DNA from: Crocosphaera sp. UHCC 0190
GTDB taxonomy: Bacteria > Cyanobacteriota > Cyanobacteriia > Cyanobacteriales > Microcystaceae
Assembly: GCF_034932065.1 (NCBI RefSeq)
Contig: NZ_JAYGHP010000001.1
Coordinates: forward strand, 434,001-498,000
Direction: 5' to 3'
DNA: 64,000 bases
Shown: piece by piece, positions 1-8,144 of the stretch
Position numbering within the stretch: the first letter of the stretch is position 1
Layout of the letters: every line of letters starts with the position of its first letter
Made by a program: the position numbers and the translations under genes
The notes under the pieces: model-generated
The model's database searches: none
What the model saw: only the letters and a program-made list of their open reading frames with translations
Told to the model about the DNA's origin: nothing

Positions 1-297
1 ATCCGCCGAAGTTGTCGTTGCTGAGACTGTAACCGTACAAATTTTACCAGTGCGGATAGATTGACGCTGCGCCTCTTGGAAGAGGTTTTTAATCTGATCC
101 GTCGTTGCTTTTACCTGATTTTGACTCGTAATGCCAATCATCGACGGAATAGAGAAGGCCGACAAAATGCCGACAACAATGGTCGTAATCACCATCTCTA
201 ACAGCGTCCATCCACCATTAGGGGCAACTGAAGGAGGCGTGAGGGATAATCTCTGTAGAAACCACCGCCAAAGTAGACGTGTTATTGGACTTGTCAT
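1..297 (-). CDS. Type IV prepilin-like protein (partial, runs off the left edge)
   Basis: The gene starts at an ATG at 297 inside the end of the preceding prepilin gene (about 80 bp overlap, different frame) and continues past base 1. After a leader of about 25 residues it has a class III prepilin motif, GGWTLLEMVITTIVVGIL, so the prepilin peptidase would cut after Gly with Glu at +5, followed by a hydrophobic helix. Residue +1 is Trp rather than the usual Phe or Met. The family is assembled into type IV pili or pseudopili in the inner membrane and periplasm. Tight overlap suggests translational coupling with the upstream pilin. The exact class (FimT/GspH-like minor pilin or PilA-like) cannot be told from the visible fragment. 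Confidence 0.75.
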   Translation of the reverse strand, partial: MTSPITRLLWRWFLQRLSLTPPSVAPNGGWTLLEMVITTIVVGILSAFSIPSMIGITSQNQVKATTDQIKNLFQEAQRQSIRTGKICTVTVSATTTSAD

Positions 298-862
298 CTG
301 CGAGGTAACTATTTTGGGTATGGGTTTGATTGGAGTCGCTATTGTAGGTTTTAGTTGTGTCATAGGGTTTGGCTACTCGATAGGTGACTTTTAAAACACT
401 GGGATCGCTATCATCTTCTGTAATAATCCGTACCAAGCTATAGGAAGCATTTTTCGAGTTGGCAGTATCGGGAATCGGACGACTTTGATTATCATTGAAA
501 CTGGTTTTGACGACTTGGGAATTGTTATCCGAAGAATTAGCAGCAGTTACAGTCGTATCACTGGCCAGACTATCCCTAAAAATTCCTCCTACCCCTGCAT
601 CAAAAGTTGCTGCCCCACATCCAGAAATATCGTTAAAATTACTCGCCAAGGATTTGACCCGTTCTAAATCCTGCTGTATCCAAAAAGTGGCTTGAGCTTG
701 ACGTTCAGCTTTGATCTGCACGATGGCAGTAATTGCCAAGGCTTGCAGTGCGCCCATGACAAATGCCAAAATCACTAAGATCGAGACTAAAACCTCCAGC
801 ATGGTAAAACCCCGATCTGGGTGAACAGAGTTCAAATAGACAATTAATAGTTTAGATCTCAT
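218..862 (-). CDS. Prepilin-type cleavage/methylation domain protein (PilV/HpsB-like)
   Basis: This is a minor pilin-like protein with a basic leader, the cleavage motif RGFTMLEVLVS (Glu at +5) and a hydrophobic helix, followed by a Ser/Asn/Asp-rich extracellular domain of about 170 residues. The ORF can be extended to a TTG at 898, but the ATG at 862 gives a normal-length leader and is preferred. It lies downstream of a PilX-like gene and overlaps the next prepilin, so the three probably form one minus-strand operon. Similar PilX plus pseudopilin sets occur in cyanobacterial pilA9-slr2018 and hps loci, which serve motility or polysaccharide export. Assigning this locus to either is inference. 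Confidence 0.75.
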   Translation of the reverse strand: MRSKLLIVYLNSVHPDRGFTMLEVLVSILVILAFVMGALQALAITAIVQIKAERQAQATFWIQQDLERVKSLASNFNDISGCGAATFDAGVGGIFRDSLASDTTVTAANSSDNNSQVVKTSFNDNQSRPIPDTANSKNASYSLVRIITEDDSDPSVLKVTYRVAKPYDTTKTYNSDSNQTHTQNSYLADDKSNNTSTLAVVSTEIIPHASFSCP

Positions 863-900
863 GAGTTTTCGCAAATTATCTTTATTAAACGAACACAACC

Positions 901-974
901 TGTAGGGTGGGCATTGCCCACAATAATCTCTAAATCAGCGTTTGAGCCTTTTGGTGAGCATTGCCCACCCTACA
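901..974. repeat. 74-bp MITE-like inverted repeat with nested palindromes
   Basis: The ends of this intergenic stretch are inverted copies of each other: TGTAGGGTGGGCA at the left, and its complement at the right end within GCATTGCCCACCCTACA. The left end also contains the short palindrome GTGGGCATTGCCCAC. The GGTGGGCA/TGCCCACC core recurs at 62082-62098 and 63581-63597. It separates two pilin genes. No coding function is visible. Confidence 0.6.
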
Positions 975-1026
975 CTTATTTATGTCCGACCACTTCATGC
1001 CCTCTCGCAATAACACAGCCCTGAGA

Positions 1027-2736
1027 CTAAGGCACGGCAACTCGTTGAACTGAAGTTGCTGCTCCCATTTGATTGGTTGGGGCCGAGGTATCAATGGAAA
1101 TCATTAGCCGAGACATATCAAATATGCCCTGCCAAATTTTAAAATTTCCATTTGTCTCAATGGACTTGACCCACAAAGCTCCAGAATGATCCGATGTTCC
1201 CTGTGCCTCAAGATTAGCGAAAGGAGCAAACATAAATCCGTAGAACGAACCGTTGCCTTTTAGTTCTAGGGAATGTTCATAACCACTGGTGTTTCTTGTC
1301 CCCTTATCAGCTTTATAGATATAAACCTGAATAGCACTAGGATCTCTCATATCTCCCACATTTCCATTGGCATTGACTTGGGAATCACCCGACTTAACGT
1401 AAAAAATAGAGCGGGTAAAACCAGTCGTGGTCGAGCCTTGAGGCAAAAGATTGCCATTGGAACCAGACGTAAAATTTCCATTCACATGAAAAATCAAGGT
1501 TTCTTGGCCCGTGCGTCCGAATTTGACATCACCATCGGGTGTCTTCAAACTACCACTACAGTTGTAAACGTAGGTAGCAGCGTCCGTTGAAGGACTCGTC
1601 TTGCTGCTGTAAACCGTCCCCGTAGAATCGACATCAGTGGTTCGAGGATATTGAGAGGATAAAGAGGTACAACTGATATCATTTTTATTGGTGGCAGGAG
1701 CAGCCGGCCAGACATTATTATTCGGTAAAGGGGGAAAATCCCGTTTAACCTTTGTCCTGACACCAACAGCAGATCCTGTCGTATCATAAATCTCCTTATT
1801 TCCATTATTTGCTTTTGGACTGGCAGAAACCCCACTAGCAAGGGTTAGAGGCTGTGCCGGAACAGATTTTAGGTTTTTAGAATCATCAAATGCGGGTGTT
1901 GCGGGGACACATTCTGAGGAATCCCAAACATTAGAGTAAGCACTAGCATTGTTATTAAATTTAAAATCTTTTGCCCACAACCCTGGTGGCCCACCACTGG
2001 TTGAGTCACCGGAAGAACCTGTCATTACCGGAAAAGTGAGTTCTAGTCTGGTTTTAGCAGTGCGACCCGGAATCTCAGTCGCGTTTGCCCCCGTCCCCGA
2101 TACATCGACCCGCGCCTCAAGGGTCAGTACACCTGTTTGATTCGCAGCAGAATAGGTATAGGATACTAAGCGATATTGTCCATCAGTAAGATCTTGCCAA
2201 CCGCTATTACTACTATTAGCCCAAGTAGAGGAGACGGTAGTTGCGGTTTCGGTGCTGTCATTCACTGAACCTGAACTAGAAGACGAACTCGAACAGGTTG
2301 AAGATGAGGATGAAGATGAAGATGAGGATGAAGATGAGGTTGAGGTTGTTTTGATACCTTCTATATTTGAGGCTAAAAACCAACTTTGCGCTGAACCCGA
2401 ATCTTGACAAACATCATTTGTGTCTTTGCTTCCGGCACAATCAGGATAGGTTAATAACAGTCGGTTCCGATTCAAAAAACTCATATACTGGGTTGCCCCT
2501 GCTTCAGCAACTGCATTCACACGGGCAGTATTTTTTTGGGCAACAACTTTTGTCAATTGGCCCTGCGCTCCAATCATCATGGGGACTCCGATCGCTAAGA
2601 TCACAGTTCCCATCATTAATGCCATCGGCAGAGAGAAACCTGCATTGATTGTTTTTGTCCGATGAGATAAATAAAAAAGTAAAGGAAGTTTGAAACGACT
2701 ATTCATTGTCTTTATATACTTTTGAAAGTGTGCCAA
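1027..2736 (-). CDS. PilX-like type IV pilus accessory protein with polyserine tract
   Basis: The 569-residue product has a basic N-terminal leader and a class III-type segment, NAGFSLPMALMMGTVILAIG (residues about 31-50). Like many PilX proteins it has no Glu at +5. A long Ser/Thr/Gly/Asn-rich exported region follows. Residues about 130-157 are almost pure serine, encoded by 3- and 6-base iterations, which is a possible slippage site. It heads a minus-strand group with two prepilins, like the slr2018/hps-type operons of cyanobacteria (motility or polysaccharide secretion; inference). An internal ATG ten codons in (MNSRFKL) could be the true start. The C-terminal half is not a family I recognise. 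Confidence 0.6.
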   Translation of the reverse strand: MAHFQKYIKTMNSRFKLPLLFYLSHRTKTINAGFSLPMALMMGTVILAIGVPMMIGAQGQLTKVVAQKNTARVNAVAEAGATQYMSFLNRNRLLLTYPDCAGSKDTNDVCQDSGSAQSWFLASNIEGIKTTSTSSSSSSSSSSSSSTCSSSSSSSGSVNDSTETATTVSSTWANSSNSGWQDLTDGQYRLVSYTYSAANQTGVLTLEARVDVSGTGANATEIPGRTAKTRLELTFPVMTGSSGDSTSGGPPGLWAKDFKFNNNASAYSNVWDSSECVPATPAFDDSKNLKSVPAQPLTLASGVSASPKANNGNKEIYDTTGSAVGVRTKVKRDFPPLPNNNVWPAAPATNKNDISCTSLSSQYPRTTDVDSTGTVYSSKTSPSTDAATYVYNCSGSLKTPDGDVKFGRTGQETLIFHVNGNFTSGSNGNLLPQGSTTTGFTRSIFYVKSGDSQVNANGNVGDMRDPSAIQVYIYKADKGTRNTSGYEHSLELKGNGSFYGFMFAPFANLEAQGTSDHSGALWVKSIETNGNFKIWQGIFDMSRLMISIDTSAPTNQMGAATSVQRVAVP

Positions 2737-2757
2737 AATTAGCCGTATAAAAACTGA

Positions 2758-2895
2758 TAAGTAGTCGGACAGAATGAACGTTAATGGTAAGGTGAGGCGA
2801 TAGGGAACAGGTTACAGGTTACAGGTTAAAGTAAAAGGTTTGAAGCTTAGTAATAGTTTTTAATATAGAAACGTTTATTTATATCCGACTACTTA
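2758..2895. repeat. 138-bp segment bounded by 12-bp inverted repeats, with a heptanucleotide repeat inside
   Basis: TAAGTAGTCGGA at 2758-2769 is perfectly complementary to TCCGACTACTTA at 2884-2895. Between them ACAGGTT is repeated three times in tandem at 2807-2827. The segment occupies most of the gap between the PilX-like gene and murJ. It could be a small non-autonomous element or a structured leader of the pilin operon. No ORF is present. Confidence 0.45.
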
Positions 2896-3014
2896 CCGTA
2901 GCTTTACGCAAACTACGGCAAATAAAATGGATGACACCAGTTTACGGCATTTACTCTTTGGGTGAGATCCGTATTTTTATGGAATTTATCGAAAACGAGA
3001 ATCATAAGCAGAAC

Positions 3015-4628
3015 TTAATTCTTTTTAAACTTTTTCAAAATCCGAGAAAGTAAAATATCAACTTCCGGTAATTTTAATTGGATTGATAAGCCAAAAAATA
3101 CCCCAAAAGCCACCAGAGAAGCCAAGGTTAATTGTAATAATTGCAACCCTATATTACTGTTCTCAAATATCTGTTCCCATCCCCAAGAAATCCCCCAACT
3201 TGCTCCTCCTGAAATAACAGTAATGCCCATTAAAGCCAACAAAGCTAAACCCCATTCCTTTAAAGGTAAACCCTGAAGCCGTTTATTTAAAATTCCTAAA
3301 AAGATCATCATAGAAATAACATTAACCCCAATGGTAGCAAAGACTAAACCAGGGGTAGCAAAGGGTTTATATAAAAGAAAATCTAACAAACCATTGAGAA
3401 AAATATTAAAAATACTGATTCGAAATGGGGTTTCTCCATCTCCCAACGCATAAAATACCCGCACCAAAACATCCCTAGCAAGATAGAAAAACATCCCTAC
3501 TCCATAGGTCATTAATACCGGAATCACAATATCTGCATCAGCCGATTTAAACGCACCCCGTTGATAAATTACCCGAATCATAACCGGAGCTAAAGCGATA
3601 AAAATGGCCGTAAAAGGCAACATGGTTAAAGCCGTTAATAAAAGTCCTTGACGAATTCTGACCTTTAATTCTCCCCAATTTTCCGGCGCAGTTAACCGAG
3701 AAAAAACAGGCATAAACGGCACTAAAATCATATTAGAAATAATGCCCAAGGGAGTGAGAACAATAAAATTGGCATAGCGCATGGCCGCCGCCGCATTAAC
3801 AATAAATGAGGCAAAAAATAGGTCAGTATAAACATTAATATGCAACATTCCCGATGAAAGGGTAGCCGGGGCCATGACATTCATCACCTCTCTTACCCCA
3901 GGAATACGCCAGTTAAAGCGAAACCGCAAAGTTCCCATTCCGGCTTTGTATTGGGCCCCAATTTGCGCTAACCACTGTAAAACGCCACCGGCCAAGGTTC
4001 CCCCCGCCAAAACTAAACCCCCTAAATACCAATTTTGGGGCGCGTTGATATTATCCCCTACCTGCCAAGCTAAGATCCCAACCCCGATCACCACTGCTAA
4101 ACTAGAGAATAGAGGGCTAATACTGGGTAATAAGTATTGATCGGCTGCGTTGAGAGTTCCAAACCCAATACCAATTAATCCCGCTAACAAAGCTAAAGGT
4201 GCCATAATTTGTAATTGTTGAATGGCGATCGCTTTGGCCGCCCCTTCTAACCCTGGTGCTAGGGCTGAAATAAAGGTTCCGGCAAAGAAAATCAGGGCCA
4301 GGGTGACAATTAATAAAAAGAGGCTGACAATGGTGGTGACGGTTTCGACTAAGGGGGCCGCTTCTGACTTATCCCGCTTGGCTAAAACGCTAATTAAGGC
4401 ACTATGAAAGGGGCCATTAATACCGCCTAAGAGAATTAATAAAAAACCAGGGATCACATAAGCATAAGCATAGGCATTGACAACGGGCCCCACCCCAAAG
4501 GCAGCAGCGATCGCTTGTTCTCGCACTAATCCAAAAATTTTACTAATTAAGGTGGCAAAGGCCACAATTCCGGCGATACTAGCAAGAGAACGGGTTTTTG
4601 GCTTGGCAGACACGGCACTCCTCATCAA
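3015..4628 (-). CDS. murJ: Lipid II flippase MurJ (MviN family)
   Basis: The 537-residue, very hydrophobic protein has about 14 predicted membrane helices and the N-terminal signature typical of MurJ/MviN (GLVREQAIAAAFGVGP near residues 33-48, with the conserved Arg). The family is held to flip undecaprenyl-linked lipid II across the plasma membrane for peptidoglycan synthesis. Its length matches the family. The start ATG is doubled (MMRSA) and either could be used. It stands alone on the minus strand between a pilin locus and a restriction locus, so it is probably monocistronic. Confidence 0.92.
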   Translation of the reverse strand: MMRSAVSAKPKTRSLASIAGIVAFATLISKIFGLVREQAIAAAFGVGPVVNAYAYAYVIPGFLLILLGGINGPFHSALISVLAKRDKSEAAPLVETVTTIVSLFLLIVTLALIFFAGTFISALAPGLEGAAKAIAIQQLQIMAPLALLAGLIGIGFGTLNAADQYLLPSISPLFSSLAVVIGVGILAWQVGDNINAPQNWYLGGLVLAGGTLAGGVLQWLAQIGAQYKAGMGTLRFRFNWRIPGVREVMNVMAPATLSSGMLHINVYTDLFFASFIVNAAAAMRYANFIVLTPLGIISNMILVPFMPVFSRLTAPENWGELKVRIRQGLLLTALTMLPFTAIFIALAPVMIRVIYQRGAFKSADADIVIPVLMTYGVGMFFYLARDVLVRVFYALGDGETPFRISIFNIFLNGLLDFLLYKPFATPGLVFATIGVNVISMMIFLGILNKRLQGLPLKEWGLALLALMGITVISGGASWGISWGWEQIFENSNIGLQLLQLTLASLVAFGVFFGLSIQLKLPEVDILLSRILKKFKKN

Positions 4629-4712
4629 AGGTTAGTCATCAATTATCAGGGATTCCTTGACCTTAGACAAGTTTTGGTCTTCAAAACTCTCCCAAAATAT
4701 TTGATATTTGTC

Positions 4713-4735
4713 GGGGCGAACGGCTGTTCGTCCCT
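4713..4735. repeat. Imperfect palindrome of the GGGGCGAAC/GTTCGTCCC type
   Basis: GGGGCGAACGGCTGTTCGTCCC forms a near-perfect hairpin directly at the hsdR stop codon. Palindromes of this form are scattered in cyanobacterial genomes. A degenerate relative may lie at about 22210-22237. It lacks a clear T-tract on the minus strand, so I list it as a repeat rather than a terminator. Confidence 0.4.
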
Positions 4736-7406
4736 AGGCTACCCATTTTTTACCATTGGCGGCAAAATCAATAATTAGGTCAAAGATGCGCTCACATTTT
4801 TCTTTGAAGATAACACGATCATAACTATTAGGTAAGTTGTCGTCTAGCACTTTTTCTATGGCGGTTTGAACTCCCATTTTTGTACGGCTATCTTTCCACC
4901 AGTCTTGCACTAAAACTGGCGGTTTTGCTTCTTTTATTCGTTTAATTAAATCTTTGGCTGCGAGTTTGACTTTTTGGGTTTCTGTTTGGGTGAATTTGTC
5001 TTTTTTCAACAGATCAAATAATTCTAATTCGTCTTCTGTTAACCCTTCTCTAATATGACGTTTATCTTCTGTGTCTAAGTCTTGAATAAAGTTTACTAAG
5101 TCTTCAAAATAGTTTTCTGTTGCAGAGTTTCCGGCGTTATAACGATCAATAATTGTTTGTAAACGTTCTGTAAAATTTATTCTAGTTTGATTTTGTTGCA
5201 TCATTTTTTGCAGTTTATCTTCAATAAATGCTCTTATTTCAGCAATTTGAATATGTTTATATTGTATTGCAGGAAAGTCTGCTTTGAGTTGTTCAAAGTC
5301 AATTTTACTGAGATCCCATATTTTGCCTTTTTGGATGACTTGATAGGTTGCTTGATGTTCCTGTTGGTTGAATTTTTCACCCTCATCTACTATAACACTT
5401 TCATCTAATAATTCTGAGATGCTAAAACTTACATCATCTATGTTTACTTTTTCGACTAAACTATCAATTATTCCTCGTAAATATTGAATAATTGCTATTT
5501 TTTGACGTTGTTGAACTTCCTGTTCTAATATTTCGGGTTTACAGGCTTCGTAAAGGGAAGAAACGGTATTATCATAAACATTAAAGGCTTTTCTCCAGTC
5601 ATCTTTACTGAGGAGAATGTCAGCAAATGTGTTAAATTTACCAATATTTTTAAATGTATTATTATCTTCTGTAATAGACTCTAAATCAATATGGCGATCG
5701 CGGCAAAAATTCAAGGTTTCTAAGATAGCATCATTTAATAATCTAAAGAGTTCTGTTTTCTCTTGTACTGGCATTTCTTCTGAGTTATTTTGTCCCTGTC
5801 CATACTCTTTGAGGGCTTCTTGCATATTACGAAATACATTATAATAATCTATAATTTCGCCGTTTTTCTTTTCTATTAATTTACCGTTATAACTTTCTAT
5901 TTGATAGGATGTAACACGGTTTGCACGGGCGATAGTTTGCATCAATGTATGACCTTTCATGGGTTTATCTAGATACAATGTAGAGACGGTTTCGGCATCA
6001 AATCCTGTTAACCAAATAGCACAAACAAAGACAATTTGCAAGGGATGTTTTTCATTCTTAAAATTATGTTCTATATCGTGGCCATGTTCATCTATTTGTT
6101 CTAATCTTTTAAGATGAGGTTGTATATTTAATCCTTGTTTTTCAAACTTTTCTTTGTCTGTGTTGGGGTCACTAATAACTACTGCCATTTCAACGGTTTT
6201 CATATATTCAACCATCTTTTTAAAACGGGCTTTTTCTATTTGGTTGGTGGTAGTATTAATAAGTCCCCGTAGTCGTTTAATTTCTGTTTTCCATTGTTGT
6301 TGTACTTTTTCATACATTTTAATAGCAGTAAATTTATCTACACTTATGACCATTGCTTTTCCTAAATAACCGCGACGGGGAAAATGATATACAATATCCC
6401 TGGCAATAGTATTTAAGCGATCATCTCGTTTAATTATTTCTAATTCTTTTGCATATTTACGTTCTAATTTTTCTTGTTGTGCTTTATCTATATTTTCATC
6501 TTCTAGCAGTTGATAAAATTCATCATTTAGATCTTCATTTTGGATCAACATTTGGGGTACGCGCTTCTCATAAAATAGCGGTACGGTGGCGTTATCTGCC
6601 ATTGCATCTTGAAAGTTATATTCTGAAACATAGTCACCAAACCATTTATTTGTTTTCCGTTCTTTTCCTAATAAGGGAGTACCTGTAAAAGCGATAAAAT
6701 GCGCCCCTTTTAAACCTTCTCGCATATTTTCTGCTAAGTCTTTATATTGGGTACGGTGTGCCTCATCTACCATAACAATGATTTCTCTTGTTTCTTTTTC
6801 TGGGTCAAAAAGACGAGGATATTTTTTATTTTTATCGTAGCGGAATTTTTGAATTAAAGTAAATATAAATTTTTTATTTTGAGAGAGATATTTTCGCATT
6901 TGTTCAGCGTTGTTTGGTTTTACCTCATCTTTTGGTCCAATAGTGCCAGTATAGACAAAGTTTTTATGAATCTGATCATTGAGATCTGTTCTATCTGTAA
7001 TAATAACAAAGCAAAAGTTACCTGTCAGTTTACGCGAGATTTTTCTTGCATAGAAAACCATAGAAAAGCTTTTACCTGACCCCTGAGTATGCCAAAATAC
7101 GCCTAATTTTCCGTTGTATTCGTTCCGTTGTAGAAATCGTTCATAGGCATTATTTACTCCTAAAAATTGATGATTTTGGGCGATGATTTTAGTTTCTATG
7201 CCGTCTTTATTCCGAAATAATATAAAATTTTCAATATAATCTAAAAGTTGCTCAGGGTTACAAAGTCCCTCTATAACATATTCTAAACTGGTGGCATTAT
7301 AACTAATTTCTTGATTGTTACTTCTTCTAACTTTTGACGAATTAAAATTGAGGACAGACATTTTGTAGGGGTTTAACACTGTTAAACCCGATGGGTTATT
7401 GAACAC
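4734..7406 (-). pseudogene. hsdR: Type I restriction endonuclease subunit R, N-terminally truncated
   Basis: This is the motor part of HsdR, which translocates DNA with ATP. It has Walker A (HTQGSGKS, residues about 106-113), a DEAH-type motif (VDEAHR), GTPL, a C-terminal helicase motif (QTIARANR) and the long C-terminal HsdM-contact region. The family usually has about 1000-1100 residues and begins with a PD-(D/E)xK nuclease domain of roughly 200-250 residues. Here the ORF begins just after where that domain should end. The GTG at 7406 lies in repeat DNA, and an ATG at 7361 is a likelier start (about 875 residues). Without the nuclease it could not cut DNA. It is either inactive or an ATPase remnant. 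Confidence 0.75.
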
Positions 7407-7422
7407 TATTAAACCCGATGGG

Positions 7423-7480
7423 TATCTTGTCCCCTCCCCGATTTTGGCCCGTCCGGTATCTTGTCCCCTCCCCTTTGTAA
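7423..7480. repeat. Two copies of a ~32-bp GC-rich unit
   Basis: The unit reads roughly CGTCCGGTATCTTGTCCCCT followed by CCCCGATTT. Two copies lie here and three more at about 7950-8040, on both sides of the DUF559 gene. The last copy on each side runs into the longer 109-bp direct repeat. Confidence 0.6.
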
Positions 7481-7556
7481 GGGGAGGGTTAGGGAGGGGT
7501 TATCAGTGGGTAGCGTAAAGTTTGACCCCCCTTAGTCCCCCCTTTGAAAGGGGGGA
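7448..7556. repeat. 109-bp direct repeat, copy A
   Basis: This stretch matches 8015-8123 with only a few mismatches and the same orientation, exactly 567 bp apart. It contains the inverted pair CCCCTCCCCTTTGTAAGGGG and CCCCCCTTTGAAAGGGGGG. The two copies bracket the DUF559 gene, and copy A supplies the last codons of that gene. Such a layout fits insertion or recombination between repeats. Confidence 0.8.
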
Positions 7557-7927
7557 CTAAGAGAGCGCATATCGAGGATGACAAGAGCGATCGCTTCAAC
7601 CACAGCATCTAATTCTTGATAAACTTGTTGATTAGTAAACCGCAAAAAACGAGTCCCGAAAGACTCAATAAACGCCTGTCGTTGGGCATCATAAGCTTGA
7701 GCTTCTGCCCCTAAATGACTTGGCCCATCAACTTCGATCGCCAGTCGCAACTCTGGCACATAAAAATCTACCACAAACCCACCAATACTGTACTGTCGCC
7801 GAAACTTAGCCCCTTCCACCTGTCGCCCTCGTAACCTTGCCCAGAGGAGTTTTTCCGCAGGAGGCATATTATTGCGAAGCGATCGACGTTTATCCTTCTC
7901 ACAAGATTTATTATAAAGTTCTGTCAT
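7532..7927 (-). CDS. DUF559 (Vsr-like fold) endonuclease-domain protein
   Basis: The protein of about 131 residues shows the DUF559 pattern: NNMPPAEKLLWARLRGRQ, then RRQYSIGGFVVDFYVPEL, then LAIEVDGPSH with the probable metal-binding Asp/Glu, and FLRFTNQQV. The fold is related to very-short-patch repair and restriction nucleases; the cellular role is unknown. The ATG at 7927 has a GGAGG eight bases upstream. The longer ORF to 7993 only adds residues encoded by the tandem repeat, so I reject that extension. The last residues (LSPPFQRGD) are also encoded by repeat DNA. It stands where hsdS and the start of hsdR should be. Confidence 0.8.
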   Translation of the reverse strand: MTELYNKSCEKDKRRSLRNNMPPAEKLLWARLRGRQVEGAKFRRQYSIGGFVVDFYVPELRLAIEVDGPSHLGAEAQAYDAQRQAFIESFGTRFLRFTNQQVYQELDAVVEAIALVILDMRSLSPPFQRGD

Positions 7928-7949
7928 CGAAAATTCCTCCGATTTTATC

Positions 7950-8040
7950 CCATCCGGCATCTTGTCCCCTCCCCGATTTATACCGTCCGGCATCTTGTCC
8001 CCTCCCCGATTTATCCCGTCCGGTATCTTGTCCCCTCCCC
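7950..8040. repeat. Three tandem ~32-bp GC-rich units
   Basis: Three near-identical copies of CGTCCGGCATCTTGTCCCCT plus CCCCGATTTA lie in tandem directly upstream of the DUF559 start. They can be read through as a repetitive peptide (MPDGI...), which explains the artificial N-terminal extension of that ORF. Confidence 0.7.
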
Positions 8041-8123
8041 TTTGTAAGGGGAGGGTTAGGGAGGGGTTATCAGTGGGTAGCGTAGGGTTTAACCCCCCTT
8101 AGTCCCCCCTTTGAAAGGGGGGA
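8015..8123. repeat. 109-bp direct repeat, copy B
   Basis: This is the partner of the repeat at 7448-7556, in the same orientation. It ends just after the hsdM stop region, so the DUF559 cassette lies between hsdM and the truncated hsdR with a repeat on each side. Confidence 0.8.
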
Positions 8124-8144
8124 GAAATTCGAGCATATTCAATA

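Noticed and set aside
7928..7993. N-terminal extension of the DUF559 protein (MPDGI repeats)
   Set aside because: It is translated 32-bp repeat DNA, while the ATG at 7927 has a good GGAGG site.
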